DNA of 9,990 bases from Candidatus Gerdarchaeota archaeon (GCA_016839405.1 JAEOUJ010000070.1:1-9990); one strand, 5' to 3'. Shown: positions 1 to 6,651, numbered from the stretch's first letter. The notes: generated by a model not told the origin, from the letters alone. Made by a program: numbers and translations.

Positions 1-164
1 ATGATACAGTTAATAATATCGCACAATTAAATCGATATTTGAATCAAGCACTAAGTATAACACCTGAAGGTGCAGAAGAAGGCTCATTTAAACGAGCTGA
101 TTTGATGGCAGAATTAAAAATGAGATTACAAACTCGTGGTAAAAGTATTGATGAAATGTTATGA
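1..164 (+). CDS. C-terminal end of an unidentified protein (5' partial)
   Basis: An open frame runs from the window edge (codons start at base 3) to TGA at 162-164 and encodes the last 53 or so residues of a protein. The visible part is hydrophilic and probably helical. It contains NRYLNQAL, then a Gly/Glu-rich stretch TPEGAEEG, and ends RLQTRGKSIDEML. No motif is recognisable and the N-terminal part is outside the window, so no function is assigned. It converges on the DUF99 gene with only 16 bp between the two stops. That short AT-rich spacer (AAATTTCATTTATT) is the only place for both transcripts to terminate. Confidence 0.6.
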   Translation, partial: DTVNNIAQLNRYLNQALSITPEGAEEGSFKRADLMAELKMRLQTRGKSIDEML

Positions 165-180
165 TTAAATTTCATTTATT

Positions 181-750
181 TTAAGAAAAAGCAATTGCAA
201 TAAGTCTAGCTACTCTTATAGGTTCTGGTATTCTACCCGATTTAGTTGCATTTTGTATGATTTGAATTACTTCTTTTTCAGCTAATCCAAATGATTGAAC
301 ATAAACTGGTTCTTCGTTTGGAGATGAAATAATTGGTTTTGGCAATCCATTTTTCTTTATAATTTCCAATCTTTTTTCTCCATTTAAGAGATTTAATAAT
401 GCATCAGCAATTTTATTCATATCTGGTTCTCTGTCAACTACAGAAATAACAGGTAGTGATGTTTTTTTAGATAATAAAGCTAAATCAAGATAATTAAAAC
501 CCGCAATTGTTACCCCACGAGTCATTATAATTTTCAATTGTTGATAATGAATACTTTCACAAATCATGTTAGCGATTTTTTCAGTAGCATCTTCTCCATC
601 TACTTGAACTATTGTTTTTTCAATGCCTTCAAATAGGTCTGATCCTCGATAAATAACACCTATTATAGGTACTATTCGATCCTTAGTTCGATCAAAAGAA
701 GAACATGCAATACCGATTATTTTTATCCCTTTTTTTACCTGTTGTGGTAT
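181..750 (-). CDS. DUF99 (UPF0215) family protein, endonuclease V-like fold, apparent ATA start
   Basis: This is a conserved archaeal family related in fold to endonuclease V; its cellular role is not firmly known to me. Family hallmarks seen here are GIKIIGIA at the N-terminus, VDGEDATEKI, QLKIIMTRGVTIAGFN, LPVISVV and the C-terminal signature GRIPEPIRVARLIA. The full family-length protein is about 189 residues. The first ATG in frame lies at 565-567 and would delete the first third of the domain. The conserved sequence continues upstream without a stop to 750, with no ATG, GTG or TTG. GGAGGG at 757-762 (minus) sits 6 nt before an ATA codon at 748-750, so initiation at ATA, or a sequence error in an original ATG, is the best reading. 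The usual acidic pair after the first strand (GIDDG in many members) reads GIACSSF here. It is the last gene of the csl4-rpo11 operon, 19 nt after the RNase III-like stop. Confidence 0.85.
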   Translation of the reverse strand: MPQQVKKGIKIIGIACSSFDRTKDRIVPIIGVIYRGSDLFEGIEKTIVQVDGEDATEKIANMICESIHYQQLKIIMTRGVTIAGFNYLDLALLSKKTSLPVISVVDREPDMNKIADALLNLLNGEKRLEIIKKNGLPKPIISSPNEEPVYVQSFGLAEKEVIQIIQNATKSGRIPEPIRVARLIAIAFS

Positions 751-756
751 AGTTAT

Positions 757-762
757 CCCTCC
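757..762 (-). promoter_or_regulatory. Ribosome binding site that places the DUF99 start
   Basis: On the minus strand GGAGGG lies 6 nt upstream of the ATA codon at 748-750 and just after the stop codon (TAG, 770-772) of the upstream gene. It is one of the strongest Shine-Dalgarno matches in the window. It argues that translation begins here and not at the internal ATG at 565-567. Confidence 0.7.
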
Positions 763-769
763 CTTGTAC

Positions 770-1204
770 CTATTCTTTTGTAAGTTTAATAACTATTTCA
801 TTTATTAGTAATGAAAATGATTCGGTCATAATTTGTCGATCAGAAGCCCTATCCTCGAGTATTTTTTTATCTAACTTATCAAAATAGATAGTTAATATAT
901 TCAACATTTCCTCTAAACTCATAACATTATTAAGATAAACATATCCAATTAATGCCTCAACACCATCACCCAATTTACCAGAAGATATGCTTGAAGGCAT
1001 TAGTTCGCGTAATCCAGTTTGTCGTATAGTTTCAGCTAATGCCTTGTCAAAAACTCTCATACCTATTGGTTTATTTAAAGATCTTGTCTTTGCTAATGAA
1101 TATAGAAAATTTGCTAAAGTATCTCCAAATTTTGCCAGAGATTGGTCTCTCATTATAGGAATTAATTTCTTTTTTAAAGATTCAGGAATAGGTGAATGAT
1201 TCAT
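770..1204 (-). CDS. Small RNase III-fold protein (Mini-III-like, no dsRNA-binding domain)
   Basis: A protein of about 144 residues whose two conserved segments look like a single RNase III catalytic domain. The first is LAKFGDTL (residues 23-30), matching the FLGD segment. The second is KLGDGVEALIGYVYL (77-91), matching the second RNase III motif and close to the EALIGYLYL form of Mini-III. The Asp of the first motif (D28) and the Asp/Glu pair of the second (D80, E83) are kept. The Glu that precedes FLGD in classical RNase III is absent, as I recall it is in Mini-III. There is no dsRNA-binding domain. A role in dsRNA or rRNA processing is an inference from fold and from neighbouring csl4 and rpo11. 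I chose ATG at 1202-1204. A TTG at 1211-1213 in the same frame is possible and adds three residues; neither has a clear Shine-Dalgarno. Confidence 0.75.
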   Translation of the reverse strand: MNHSPIPESLKKKLIPIMRDQSLAKFGDTLANFLYSLAKTRSLNKPIGMRVFDKALAETIRQTGLRELMPSSISSGKLGDGVEALIGYVYLNNVMSLEEMLNILTIYFDKLDKKILEDRASDRQIMTESFSLLINEIVIKLTKE

Positions 1205-1220
1205 TAAAATCAACCAAGGA

Positions 1221-1239
1221 ACATCTAGTAAATAGATGT
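1221..1239. repeat. Perfect inverted repeat upstream of the RNase III-like gene
   Basis: ACATCTA (1221-1227) and TAGATGT (1233-1239) are perfect complements around a 5-nt loop. The hairpin lies in the 82-nt spacer between the rpo11 stop and the RNase III-like start. It could be an RNA processing site within the operon transcript or a weak structural element. No T-run follows it on the minus strand, so it is not a typical terminator. Confidence 0.45.
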
Positions 1240-1286
1240 ATCAAAAGGAATTAAAAAATAATGTGGAATAATCAGCTAATTTCTTT

Positions 1287-1568
1287 TTAACCAACACTTT
1301 TTTCAATAATTCTATACATGTCATCCACAGCTTTTGTAAAATCCTTACAAGCAGTTCTTACAGCTTTATCTAATTTCTTCTTAGGGGCAGCTTTGATGAC
1401 AATTTTAGCTTTTTCGATGAAGGGGTGTTCTTTATAATATCCTGCTGAATCAACATCCTTTGTATCACACAAGAATTCTCTGATTGCGTTTGCAAAAGTA
1501 TGTCCTTCGTCTTGTATTTCAAGGATAATTTCTTTTTCTTCATCGTATTCCAAAATGTTAACTTGCAT
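1287..1568 (-). CDS. rpo11: DNA-directed RNA polymerase subunit Rpo11 (RpoL)
   Basis: This is the archaeal homologue of eukaryotic Rpb11/AC19, which pairs with Rpo3 in the assembly platform of RNA polymerase (the counterpart of the bacterial alpha dimer). The diagnostic segment is DEGHTFANAIREFL (residues 21-34), matching the family motif E-G/D-H-T-x-x-N-x-x-R. It is followed by AGYYKEHPFIEKAKIVI, the typical second strand pair, and a long C-terminal helix. At 93 residues it has the normal family length. The ATG at 1566-1568 is preceded by AGGAG with 8 nt spacing, a good ribosome binding site. It sits 54 nt downstream of the DUF2067-like gene in the csl4 operon, linking transcription with RNA degradation as in other archaea. 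Confidence 0.95.
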   Translation of the reverse strand: MQVNILEYDEEKEIILEIQDEGHTFANAIREFLCDTKDVDSAGYYKEHPFIEKAKIVIKAAPKKKLDKAVRTACKDFTKAVDDMYRIIEKSVG

Positions 1569-1622
1569 GGTTTTTTCTCCTACTAATTGTTTTGCTAAAT
1601 ATTCATCCTTTATTTCTTTCGG

Positions 1623-2240
1623 TTATTTTGTTTTCTCCAAACATTTTTCTAATGCATTATCTGGATCTATTGATAATTTTAGCCTATTTAGTTCATCTTC
1701 CGTTATTACTTTTTGTTTTTTGGCGATATCAATTGCATTATTTATTGTTATGCTTTTAGAAATGGTTAATATTGTTAACATATCTCGTAGACTGCTTGAT
1801 GCAATTTCATATGGCATTTCACTATAAATTTTGTCAATTAAAAGTATTAAATTTGATAGAGATTCAAAATTTATTCTAGTAATTAAAACCCCATCTTCTT
1901 GAATTGCTTGGTAATTTTGCAATTGTAATATTTTAATTAGGGTCTTTAAGGGAAATGTTTTGCCTGTGACTTTTGAAAGAAAAGTTATATCATAAATAAA
2001 ATTCTGATTATCATCAGGATATAGCATTCCTTTAACCATTTGATGTATATTTCTTGCTAAATCCAGTGCATCATTTAGATTTTCTTTTGCACCTTCAAAT
2101 CTTATTGTTACTTTTCCAGGAATATAATCTGCTATAATATCAACTGTCTTTATTTGCTTCTGAATTGCTTCTAGAAAGATAATTGCCTCTTGAGTCGATG
2201 AAATACCAAGGACAATTTCCTTTGATATTGGACGCACCAC
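1623..2240 (-). CDS. DUF2067-like archaeal protein of unknown function
   Basis: A 205-residue soluble protein without signal peptide or membrane segment. The N-terminal part (residues 1-75) alternates strands and helices in a way that suggests an RNA-binding-like alpha/beta fold, with GKVTIRFEGAKENLNDALDLAR as the most characteristic stretch. A second alpha/beta part, around KVTGKTFPLKTLIKIL and GVLITRINF, follows. The C-terminus is a helical segment with TITNA-type repeats of Ile/Leu. I assign it to DUF2067 mainly by position between csl4 and rpo11, where that family is found in archaea, and by general resemblance. The start is GTG at 2238-2240; a second GTG follows directly, so the start could be one codon later. 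GGTGA lies about 8 nt upstream. It is 38 nt downstream of csl4 and surely co-transcribed. Confidence 0.65.
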   Translation of the reverse strand: MVRPISKEIVLGISSTQEAIIFLEAIQKQIKTVDIIADYIPGKVTIRFEGAKENLNDALDLARNIHQMVKGMLYPDDNQNFIYDITFLSKVTGKTFPLKTLIKILQLQNYQAIQEDGVLITRINFESLSNLILLIDKIYSEMPYEIASSSLRDMLTILTISKSITINNAIDIAKKQKVITEDELNRLKLSIDPDNALEKCLEKTK

Positions 2241-2278
2241 GTATTATTTCACCATTAAAAATCTATTTTACTAATATA

Positions 2279-2845
2279 TTACAATTTTACTCGATCAAAA
2301 TCTTCTGCAACTTTTCTTGGCTCTACATTTCCACAATGATCACATTTTAACATACCACGTCTTTGGTATCGTAATTTTTCACCACATTTACTACAAAGCG
2401 CATAGATTACACCAAGATCATTATAAGTTGTAGTGAATTGGATTGGTATTGTATGCGCATCAACAATTCTCCCTTTTATAATATCTCCTTCTTTTATAGC
2501 ATCAAACATTGTTTCTAAATATGATCTTGTGCATTGGGAAATGTGCATAATTGCTGAATATGTTGGTGTCACAGATTGACCATTAATATATTTCACTGCT
2601 AATGAAACCATGTGTTTATTAACAGAATCTGCTTGTCCAATAACTATATCACCCTTCTTTGGAATGAGGGGTTTTCTTACACGGGGGAAAATACTGACTT
2701 TTCGTTTTCTTTTATCAAGAAAAACAGTTCCAGTAACTGAAGCATATATATCCCCTTTTGATTCATAGGTTCCTTCACCAGGTAGTGCTTCTTCAGCAAC
2801 ACATATTTTATCTCCAGGTAAAAGGAATTCTCCATTGTCAATCAT
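2279..2845 (-). CDS. csl4: Exosome RNA-binding subunit Csl4
   Basis: Csl4 is a cap subunit of the archaeal exosome; in studied archaea it recruits the DnaG primase-like protein and helps feed RNA to the Rrp41-Rrp42 core. Three domains are visible. The N-terminal beta domain carries the family motif LLPGDKICVAEEALPGEGTY (residues 8-27). An S1-type RNA-binding domain begins near KKGDIVIGQ (63-71) and ends near GDIIKGRIVDA (120-130). A C-terminal zinc ribbon has the four ligands C151, C154, C168 and C171. The length of 188 residues is normal. The ATG at 2843-2845 is the only good start, with a stop codon upstream in frame. It is the first gene of the minus-strand operon, preceded by a TATA-like element at about 2907-2920. 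Confidence 0.95.
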   Translation of the reverse strand: MIDNGEFLLPGDKICVAEEALPGEGTYESKGDIYASVTGTVFLDKRKRKVSIFPRVRKPLIPKKGDIVIGQADSVNKHMVSLAVKYINGQSVTPTYSAIMHISQCTRSYLETMFDAIKEGDIIKGRIVDAHTIPIQFTTTYNDLGVIYALCSKCGEKLRYQRRGMLKCDHCGNVEPRKVAEDFDRVKL

Positions 2846-2901
2846 TTGGATATATCCATCCTTTTTCTTATCTATTCATCTGCCGTTACAGTGCACAAAA
2901 C

Positions 2902-2927
2902 TCTAGCATTTAAATTTAATTCTAGCA
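2902..2927 (-). promoter_or_regulatory. Probable csl4 operon promoter flanked by TCTAGCA direct repeats
   Basis: An AT-rich core (TTAAATTTAAATG on the minus strand, about 2907-2919) resembles an archaeal TATA box. It lies about 65 nt upstream of the csl4 ATG, which would leave a leader of about 35 nt. The core is bracketed by two copies of TCTAGCA (2902-2908 and 2921-2927), 19 bp apart, close to two helical turns. The repeats are a candidate site for a regulator; this is an inference from spacing and position only. Confidence 0.4.
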
Positions 2928-3026
2928 CTGAAAACTGCTTATTTTTATCTTTTTTCTTTGTGTATTATTTTCTCGTTTCTCTTTTTGATTCTTTGGATAT
3001 ATTTAATCAATAATCAGGCATTATTC

Positions 3027-3042
3027 GTTTATTTAATTTAAC
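3027..3042 (+). promoter_or_regulatory. Possible promoter of the radical SAM gene
   Basis: GTTTATTTAATTTAAC contains the best TATA-like stretch on the plus strand between the divergent genes. It lies about 70 nt upstream of the ATG at 3104, so transcription would start near 3060 and leave a leader of roughly 40 nt. The region is AT-rich throughout, so the assignment is tentative. Confidence 0.3.
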
Positions 3043-3103
3043 TTTTTGTAGCAAAGATAAAATATTGGTCTAAGCTGTTTAATTTACTAACTGGATAAGA
3101 TTG

Positions 3104-4717
3104 ATGATGATTTCTTCACCACAAAAAATCGCTATTATTGATGCAACAGCTGCTGGTAAAGGAAGAAGGCAATTCACTAGAGATGCTATTGGTTGTGGTG
3201 TTCGAAGTATATGTGGTATATTAGAAACTAATAAAATAGAATCCAAAATTATTTTAGCTGAAGATGCTCTCTCAAAGGGATTTCAAGAAGGCTATTCTTC
3301 TCTTTTTGTTAGTGGTATGTCAATGGATAAAATTGCTATCAAACGTGTTGTCAAATTATGGCGAAAGCACTTTAATGGAAAAGTTATAGTTGGGGGACCG
3401 ATAACTTCAGAATTGGAAAGCACTTTAGCTGGTACTAATGCTGATGTAATTGTAATTGGTGAAGGAGAATTTACTTTATTAGAAATAATTCAAAGTAAAT
3501 ACTTAGAAAATGGAGATTACCAATCGCTAGAAAAAATCAATGGTATTGGTTATCTAAATAAAAATGGAGAACCAATAATTAATCCCTTTAGAAAATATTC
3601 ATCTCGAGAGGAACTTCAAAGTTTTAAACCATCAACTAAACGAATTGTAGACTATCCACTCTATTTCTCTTCAAAGGTTTATGTAGAATGTGTTCGAGGG
3701 TGTTCGAATTTTCATGGTACAAGAATAGAACTTCCAGATGGACGAAAATGCAGTGAATGTGGGTATTGCGAAAGTGATTGTTTAGAAAGCAGAGCTAATT
3801 GCCCTGAAACTATTCCTACAGGTTGCGGTTTTTGTAGTGTTCCAAGTTTATTTGGTCCTGCTAGGAGTAGATTAGTGGATCAAATAGTAACAGAAATCAA
3901 AGAATTACTTGAAACAGGTGTTAAGCGATTTGTTTTAAGTGCTCCTGATTTTTTGGATTATGAAAGAGATGAATTAATAGCCCCAAAACCTTTGATTAAT
4001 ACCTCATCCCCTGTTGCAAATGTTACTCGTATTGAAGAATTATTATCTAAAATAACATCCTTAGAACAAGTAGCTAAAGGAAAAGCTTGGATTGAAATCG
4101 AGAATATCAAAGCTTCATTATTTACAGAAAAGATAGCTCAAATAATAGCTAAATATCTCCCCAACTCATCATTTAGTATTGGTTGTGAGACAGGCAGTGA
4201 AGAGCATTCTAAGCTTTTAGGAAGACCAAGTACACCTAAGGAAACATTAGAAGCTGTTAAAATCGCTCAAAAATATGGTTTAAAAGCACATGTTTATTTC
4301 ATACATAGTTTACCTGGGCAAACAAGGAAATATGCAGAAGAAACAGCTGCTTTTATTCGAAAACTCAAGCCTTTCATAGATAAAATTACTATTTATCGCT
4401 TCCGACCTTTACCTTTATCTGCATTTGGCGATTTCCCAGAACCAAAAGCAGCAGTGAATAATCCTATCAGTAAAATAATTGTAGATGCGGCTAATGAAGT
4501 TAATTTATCAAAGAAAAAGGACTTAGTTGGTGAAATCTTCAAAGTAATTATTAGTGAGAAAAATTTGCGAGATGAAACAGGTGCTATAGCTTATATTCTT
4601 GGAGGAGGACCAATGGTTGCTGTAGAAGAAGCAATAGATAAAATAGGTGAAATCCTGACTGTGAAAATCACAAAAGTACTTTCTGAAAAGCTTGTTTTAG
4701 GGAAAATTATTGATTAA
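3104..4717 (+). CDS. Radical SAM protein with B12-binding-like N-terminus and TRAM C-terminus
   Basis: A 537-residue enzyme of unknown substrate; numbering is from the ATG at 3104. The N-terminal part (about 1-130) resembles a B12-binding Rossmann domain, ending VIVGGP...ADVIVIGEGEFTLLEI, but lacks the DxHxxG cobalamin ligand motif. The radical SAM core follows: ECVRGC (C196, C200) supplies the first Cys pair and GCGFCSVP (C241, C244) the last. Between them are about 40 residues with five more Cys (C216, C219, C222, C226, C233), so the cluster motif is split by a Cys-rich insertion. GCETGSEEHSKLLGRP (360-375) is the usual SAM-contact segment. The C-terminus (about 475-537, GEIFKVII to ITKVLSEKLVLGKIID) looks like a TRAM RNA-binding domain, which suggests an RNA substrate. 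Three starts are adjacent (TTG 3101, ATG 3104, ATG 3107); there is only a weak GGAT upstream. It lies alone between the csl4 operon and pcn. Confidence 0.85.
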   Translation: MMISSPQKIAIIDATAAGKGRRQFTRDAIGCGVRSICGILETNKIESKIILAEDALSKGFQEGYSSLFVSGMSMDKIAIKRVVKLWRKHFNGKVIVGGPITSELESTLAGTNADVIVIGEGEFTLLEIIQSKYLENGDYQSLEKINGIGYLNKNGEPIINPFRKYSSREELQSFKPSTKRIVDYPLYFSSKVYVECVRGCSNFHGTRIELPDGRKCSECGYCESDCLESRANCPETIPTGCGFCSVPSLFGPARSRLVDQIVTEIKELLETGVKRFVLSAPDFLDYERDELIAPKPLINTSSPVANVTRIEELLSKITSLEQVAKGKAWIEIENIKASLFTEKIAQIIAKYLPNSSFSIGCETGSEEHSKLLGRPSTPKETLEAVKIAQKYGLKAHVYFIHSLPGQTRKYAEETAAFIRKLKPFIDKITIYRFRPLPLSAFGDFPEPKAAVNNPISKIIVDAANEVNLSKKKDLVGEIFKVIISEKNLRDETGAIAYILGGGPMVAVEEAIDKIGEILTVKITKVLSEKLVLGKIID

Positions 4718-4856
4718 AATTACAGTACGAGAGTTTTAATAAGAAGATAAGAAATAAAAGAGTAGAACCAAACTTAAAAGCGCAAACAAAATTTTTAAAA
4801 CAAGACAAAAGAAATAAGTCGTCACGAACAACGAAGAAGTTAAAAAAGGAATAATT

Positions 4857-4898
4857 GTAAATTTAATAAGAAAATAATTCGAGATAGTGAAGGAGGAT
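4857..4898 (+). promoter_or_regulatory. pcn promoter candidate and ribosome binding site
   Basis: GTAAATTTAATAAG (4857-4870) is a TATA-like element that would place the transcript start near 4888. AAGGAGGAT follows at 4890-4898. The GGAGG (4892-4896) is 8 nt before the TTG at 4905, which fixes that codon as the start of PCNA. The GTG at 4887 lies upstream of the Shine-Dalgarno and cannot use it. The ATG at 4917 is too far away. Confidence 0.6.
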
Positions 4899-4904
4899 AA
4901 CAAA

Positions 4905-5651
4905 TTGGCACTAAAAATGGTCTTACCTGATGCAAAGATATGGAAAAATATTATTGAATCGCTTACATTATTAGATGAAGCAAATTTCATTGCTTCCGAT
5001 AAGGGGATTGAGCTTAGAGCGATGGATCCAAGTAGAGTTGCTATGATAGATTTTTCTCTACCAGCAAAAGCTTTTGATGAATATGTTTGTTCTGAGACAA
5101 CACGTTTAGGTATTAATCTTGAAGAAATGACTCAAATTATGAGAAGAACAGGCACTTCAGAATCACTACGTATGGAATTAGAGGGAACTGCAAAATTATC
5201 TTTAACTTTTGAAGGGCAAAACAAACGAAGTTTTGGTATAAGCTTACTTGATCTAAGTGAGAGTGAATATCCAGCCCCAACTATTGATAGTAAAGTTAAG
5301 ATTAAATTACGAGCAGATACTTTACAACAAGCAGTAAAAGATGCTGAGATTATTGGTGATCACATACGAATTGTTGCAGATGAAAATGGAGTAACATTAT
5401 CTGCTTCAAGTGAAACTAAAGATATGAAAGTAACAATCGAAAAAGATAGCGATGACATTGCTGAATTTAATGTCAAGGAAGAATCCAGTGCAATGTATTC
5501 ATTGACCTATCTTACAGAAATGACAAAAGCAATCAAAGCAAGTGAACTTGTTATGCTTGCATTCTCAGCAAGTATGCCAATACAATTAGAATTTCCAATC
5601 ATTGCTGGAGGAAAATTAACCTACTATTTAGCACCAAGAATTGAAACATAG
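4905..5651 (+). CDS. pcn: PCNA sliding clamp
   Basis: The replication processivity clamp forms a ring around DNA and binds DNA polymerases, FEN1, ligase and RFC through their PIP boxes. With the TTG start the protein is 248 residues, the normal family length. The family motif IELRAMDPSRVAMI lies at 35-48, the interdomain connecting loop around LLDLSESEYPAP (114-125), and the conserved C-terminal tail YYLAPRIE at 240-247. The second half repeats the clamp fold. Only one pcn is seen in the window, consistent with a homotrimer, though other copies may exist elsewhere. The start rests on the GGAGG 8 nt upstream of TTG 4905. The gins51 gene follows 155 bp downstream on the same strand, the replication-gene pairing seen in many archaea. 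Confidence 0.96.
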   Translation: MALKMVLPDAKIWKNIIESLTLLDEANFIASDKGIELRAMDPSRVAMIDFSLPAKAFDEYVCSETTRLGINLEEMTQIMRRTGTSESLRMELEGTAKLSLTFEGQNKRSFGISLLDLSESEYPAPTIDSKVKIKLRADTLQQAVKDAEIIGDHIRIVADENGVTLSASSETKDMKVTIEKDSDDIAEFNVKEESSAMYSLTYLTEMTKAIKASELVMLAFSASMPIQLEFPIIAGGKLTYYLAPRIET

Positions 5652-5655
5652 ACCA

Positions 5656-5738
5656 TTAAAGAGATTCTTTTTCTCCTCCTTTCATTATCATAGTAAAAAG
5701 TTAATAAAAGTGAGGTAATACCTATCTCTTTAAAGGAG
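5656..5738 (+). terminator. Structured spacer after pcn: pyrimidine tract plus long-range inverted repeat
   Basis: A pyrimidine-rich tract (TTCTTTTTCTCCTCCTTTC, 5665-5683) directly follows pcn and is a plausible archaeal terminator. TTAAAGAGAT (5656-5665) is a perfect complement of ATCTCTTTAA (5724-5733), and CTCCTTT (5676-5682) can pair with AAAGGAG (5732-5738). AGGTAATACCT (5713-5723) is a perfect small palindrome. The two long-range pairings overlap at 5732-5733 and cross each other, so they may be alternatives. Whether this terminates, processes or regulates the pcn-gins transcript cannot be told from sequence. Confidence 0.4.
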
Positions 5739-5806
5739 AATGAAGAAATTATTGGTTATAATTGAATTGATGAAGCACTTGAAAAATTATGGATGATGTA
5801 AATTAA

Positions 5807-6412
5807 ATGGCTCGAGATGATCAGTATAATCAGATTTTCCAATTATGGAAGAATGAACGTAGAACAATGGAATTATTAGAAGTAAAAGGGGGAATGTATT
5901 CAACTATTAGACAGCAAATCAGTTCTCTCGAGAAGGAATTAGAACAAATAGATACCGATGATAAAGTATCAGCAAAAGTTATTTCTGATAGAATAGAGCG
6001 TTTAAGTAAAATTTTACGTGATTTAACTAAAATAAGAACCCATAAAATAATTCATGCTGTTTTAAATGAAAATCTCAATACAAGTGGTTTGGCAGCAGAG
6101 GAATTAGATTTAGTGAATAGTCTTGAGCGAATTTTCGAGGAACACAATAAGCGGAGTATTTATGGTGAAGTATCAATCGATTTAACTAAAGAGAAAGCTG
6201 TTTTAAATACTGAGGGAGAAGAGCAATATGATTATATGACCATACGAATTTTGGAAGACATTCCTGAAATTGTTGATGCAACAACAAAAGGGGAAGCAAA
6301 ACAAACCTTTGGTCCTTTTAAAAAAGAAGATGTTGTGAGATTACCACTAATCTATGCTAAGGCTCTTATAATGAAAAATGCTGCCGATAGAGTAGACCTT
6401 CCAAAATTATGA
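5807..6412 (+). CDS. gins51: GINS complex subunit, Gins51 (Sld5/Psf1) type
   Basis: GINS joins MCM helicase and the Cdc45/GAN homologue in the archaeal replisome. In this 201-residue protein the alpha-helical A domain comes first (about residues 1-120, with FQLWKNERRTMELLEV and a long helix ending TKIRTHKIIHAVL). The small beta-rich B domain follows (about 145-197: IRILEDIPEIVD, FGPFKKEDVVRLP, AKALIMKNAADRV). A before B is the order of Sld5/Psf1, hence Gins51 and not Gins23. An in-frame TAA directly precedes the ATG at 5807. Upstream there is only a weak GGATG about 11 nt away. The gene lies 155 bp after pcn on the same strand and may be co-transcribed with it or have its own promoter in the structured spacer. 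Confidence 0.88.
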   Translation: MARDDQYNQIFQLWKNERRTMELLEVKGGMYSTIRQQISSLEKELEQIDTDDKVSAKVISDRIERLSKILRDLTKIRTHKIIHAVLNENLNTSGLAAEELDLVNSLERIFEEHNKRSIYGEVSIDLTKEKAVLNTEGEEQYDYMTIRILEDIPEIVDATTKGEAKQTFGPFKKEDVVRLPLIYAKALIMKNAADRVDLPKL

Positions 6413-6419
6413 AGGATTG

Positions 6420-6466
6420 TTTTTTGAAAGAAGGTCAAAAAATAAGAATTAGATTATTCCTTCTTT
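6420..6466. terminator. Convergent terminator between gins51 and rps27e
   Basis: Seven bases after the gins51 stop there is a run of six T (6420-6425, plus strand). An A-run at 6437-6442 gives six T on the minus strand after the rps27e stop. AAAGAAGG (6427-6434) can pair with CCTTCTTT (6459-6466), the latter within the last codons of rps27e. The arrangement fits bidirectional, mainly T-run driven, termination. Confidence 0.4.
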
Positions 6467-6651
6467 TCAGGTTCAACTACTTTACCAAGAATCTTGCACT
6501 TACCACCAGCAGGTTTAGCTAAAATGCAATTGCAAACTAAGCAACGAACTTCAGTGGAAGCATGATTGAAGACTCTTTGTACTTTGTTACAATCAGGACA
6601 TTCAACCTGTATGAACTCAGTTAAAGGTTTGGGAATTTTTGGTCCAGACAA
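6454..6651 (-). CDS. rps27e: 30S ribosomal protein S27e
   Basis: A 65-residue zinc-ribbon protein of the small ribosomal subunit found in archaea and eukaryotes. The zinc ligands are C18, C21, C37 and C40 (VECPDCNK and VRCLVCN), followed by the family's LAKPAGGKCKILGKVVE tail (44-60). Its length is normal for archaeal S27e. The start is TTG at 6649-6651, supported by TAGGAG 10 nt upstream and by no ATG being available in frame. It is convergent with gins51 and divergent from the tRNA gene. A TATA-like element for it lies at 6709-6721. Confidence 0.95.
   Translation of the reverse strand: MSGPKIPKPLTEFIQVECPDCNKVQRVFNHASTEVRCLVCNCILAKPAGGKCKILGKVVEPEKKE

Noticed and set aside
987..1199. Plus-strand open frame of 70 codons
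   Set aside because: It is the antisense of the RNase III-like gene, whose conserved motifs are on the minus strand; no ribosome binding site or recognisable protein.
1555..1827. Plus-strand open frame of 90 codons rich in Phe and Ser
   Set aside because: It lies opposite the start of rpo11 and the end of the DUF2067-like gene. The Phe-rich composition is what antisense of Lys/Glu-rich coding DNA gives.
4718..4860. Plus-strand frame of about 50 codons, extremely Lys/Arg-rich, upstream of pcn
   Set aside because: It has no ATG, GTG or TTG and no ribosome binding site; the basic composition simply reflects A-rich DNA.
4736..4990. Minus-strand open frame of 84 codons, very hydrophobic
   Set aside because: It covers the pcn promoter, Shine-Dalgarno and first codons in antisense. 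Its Phe/Leu content is a by-product of A-rich plus-strand DNA.
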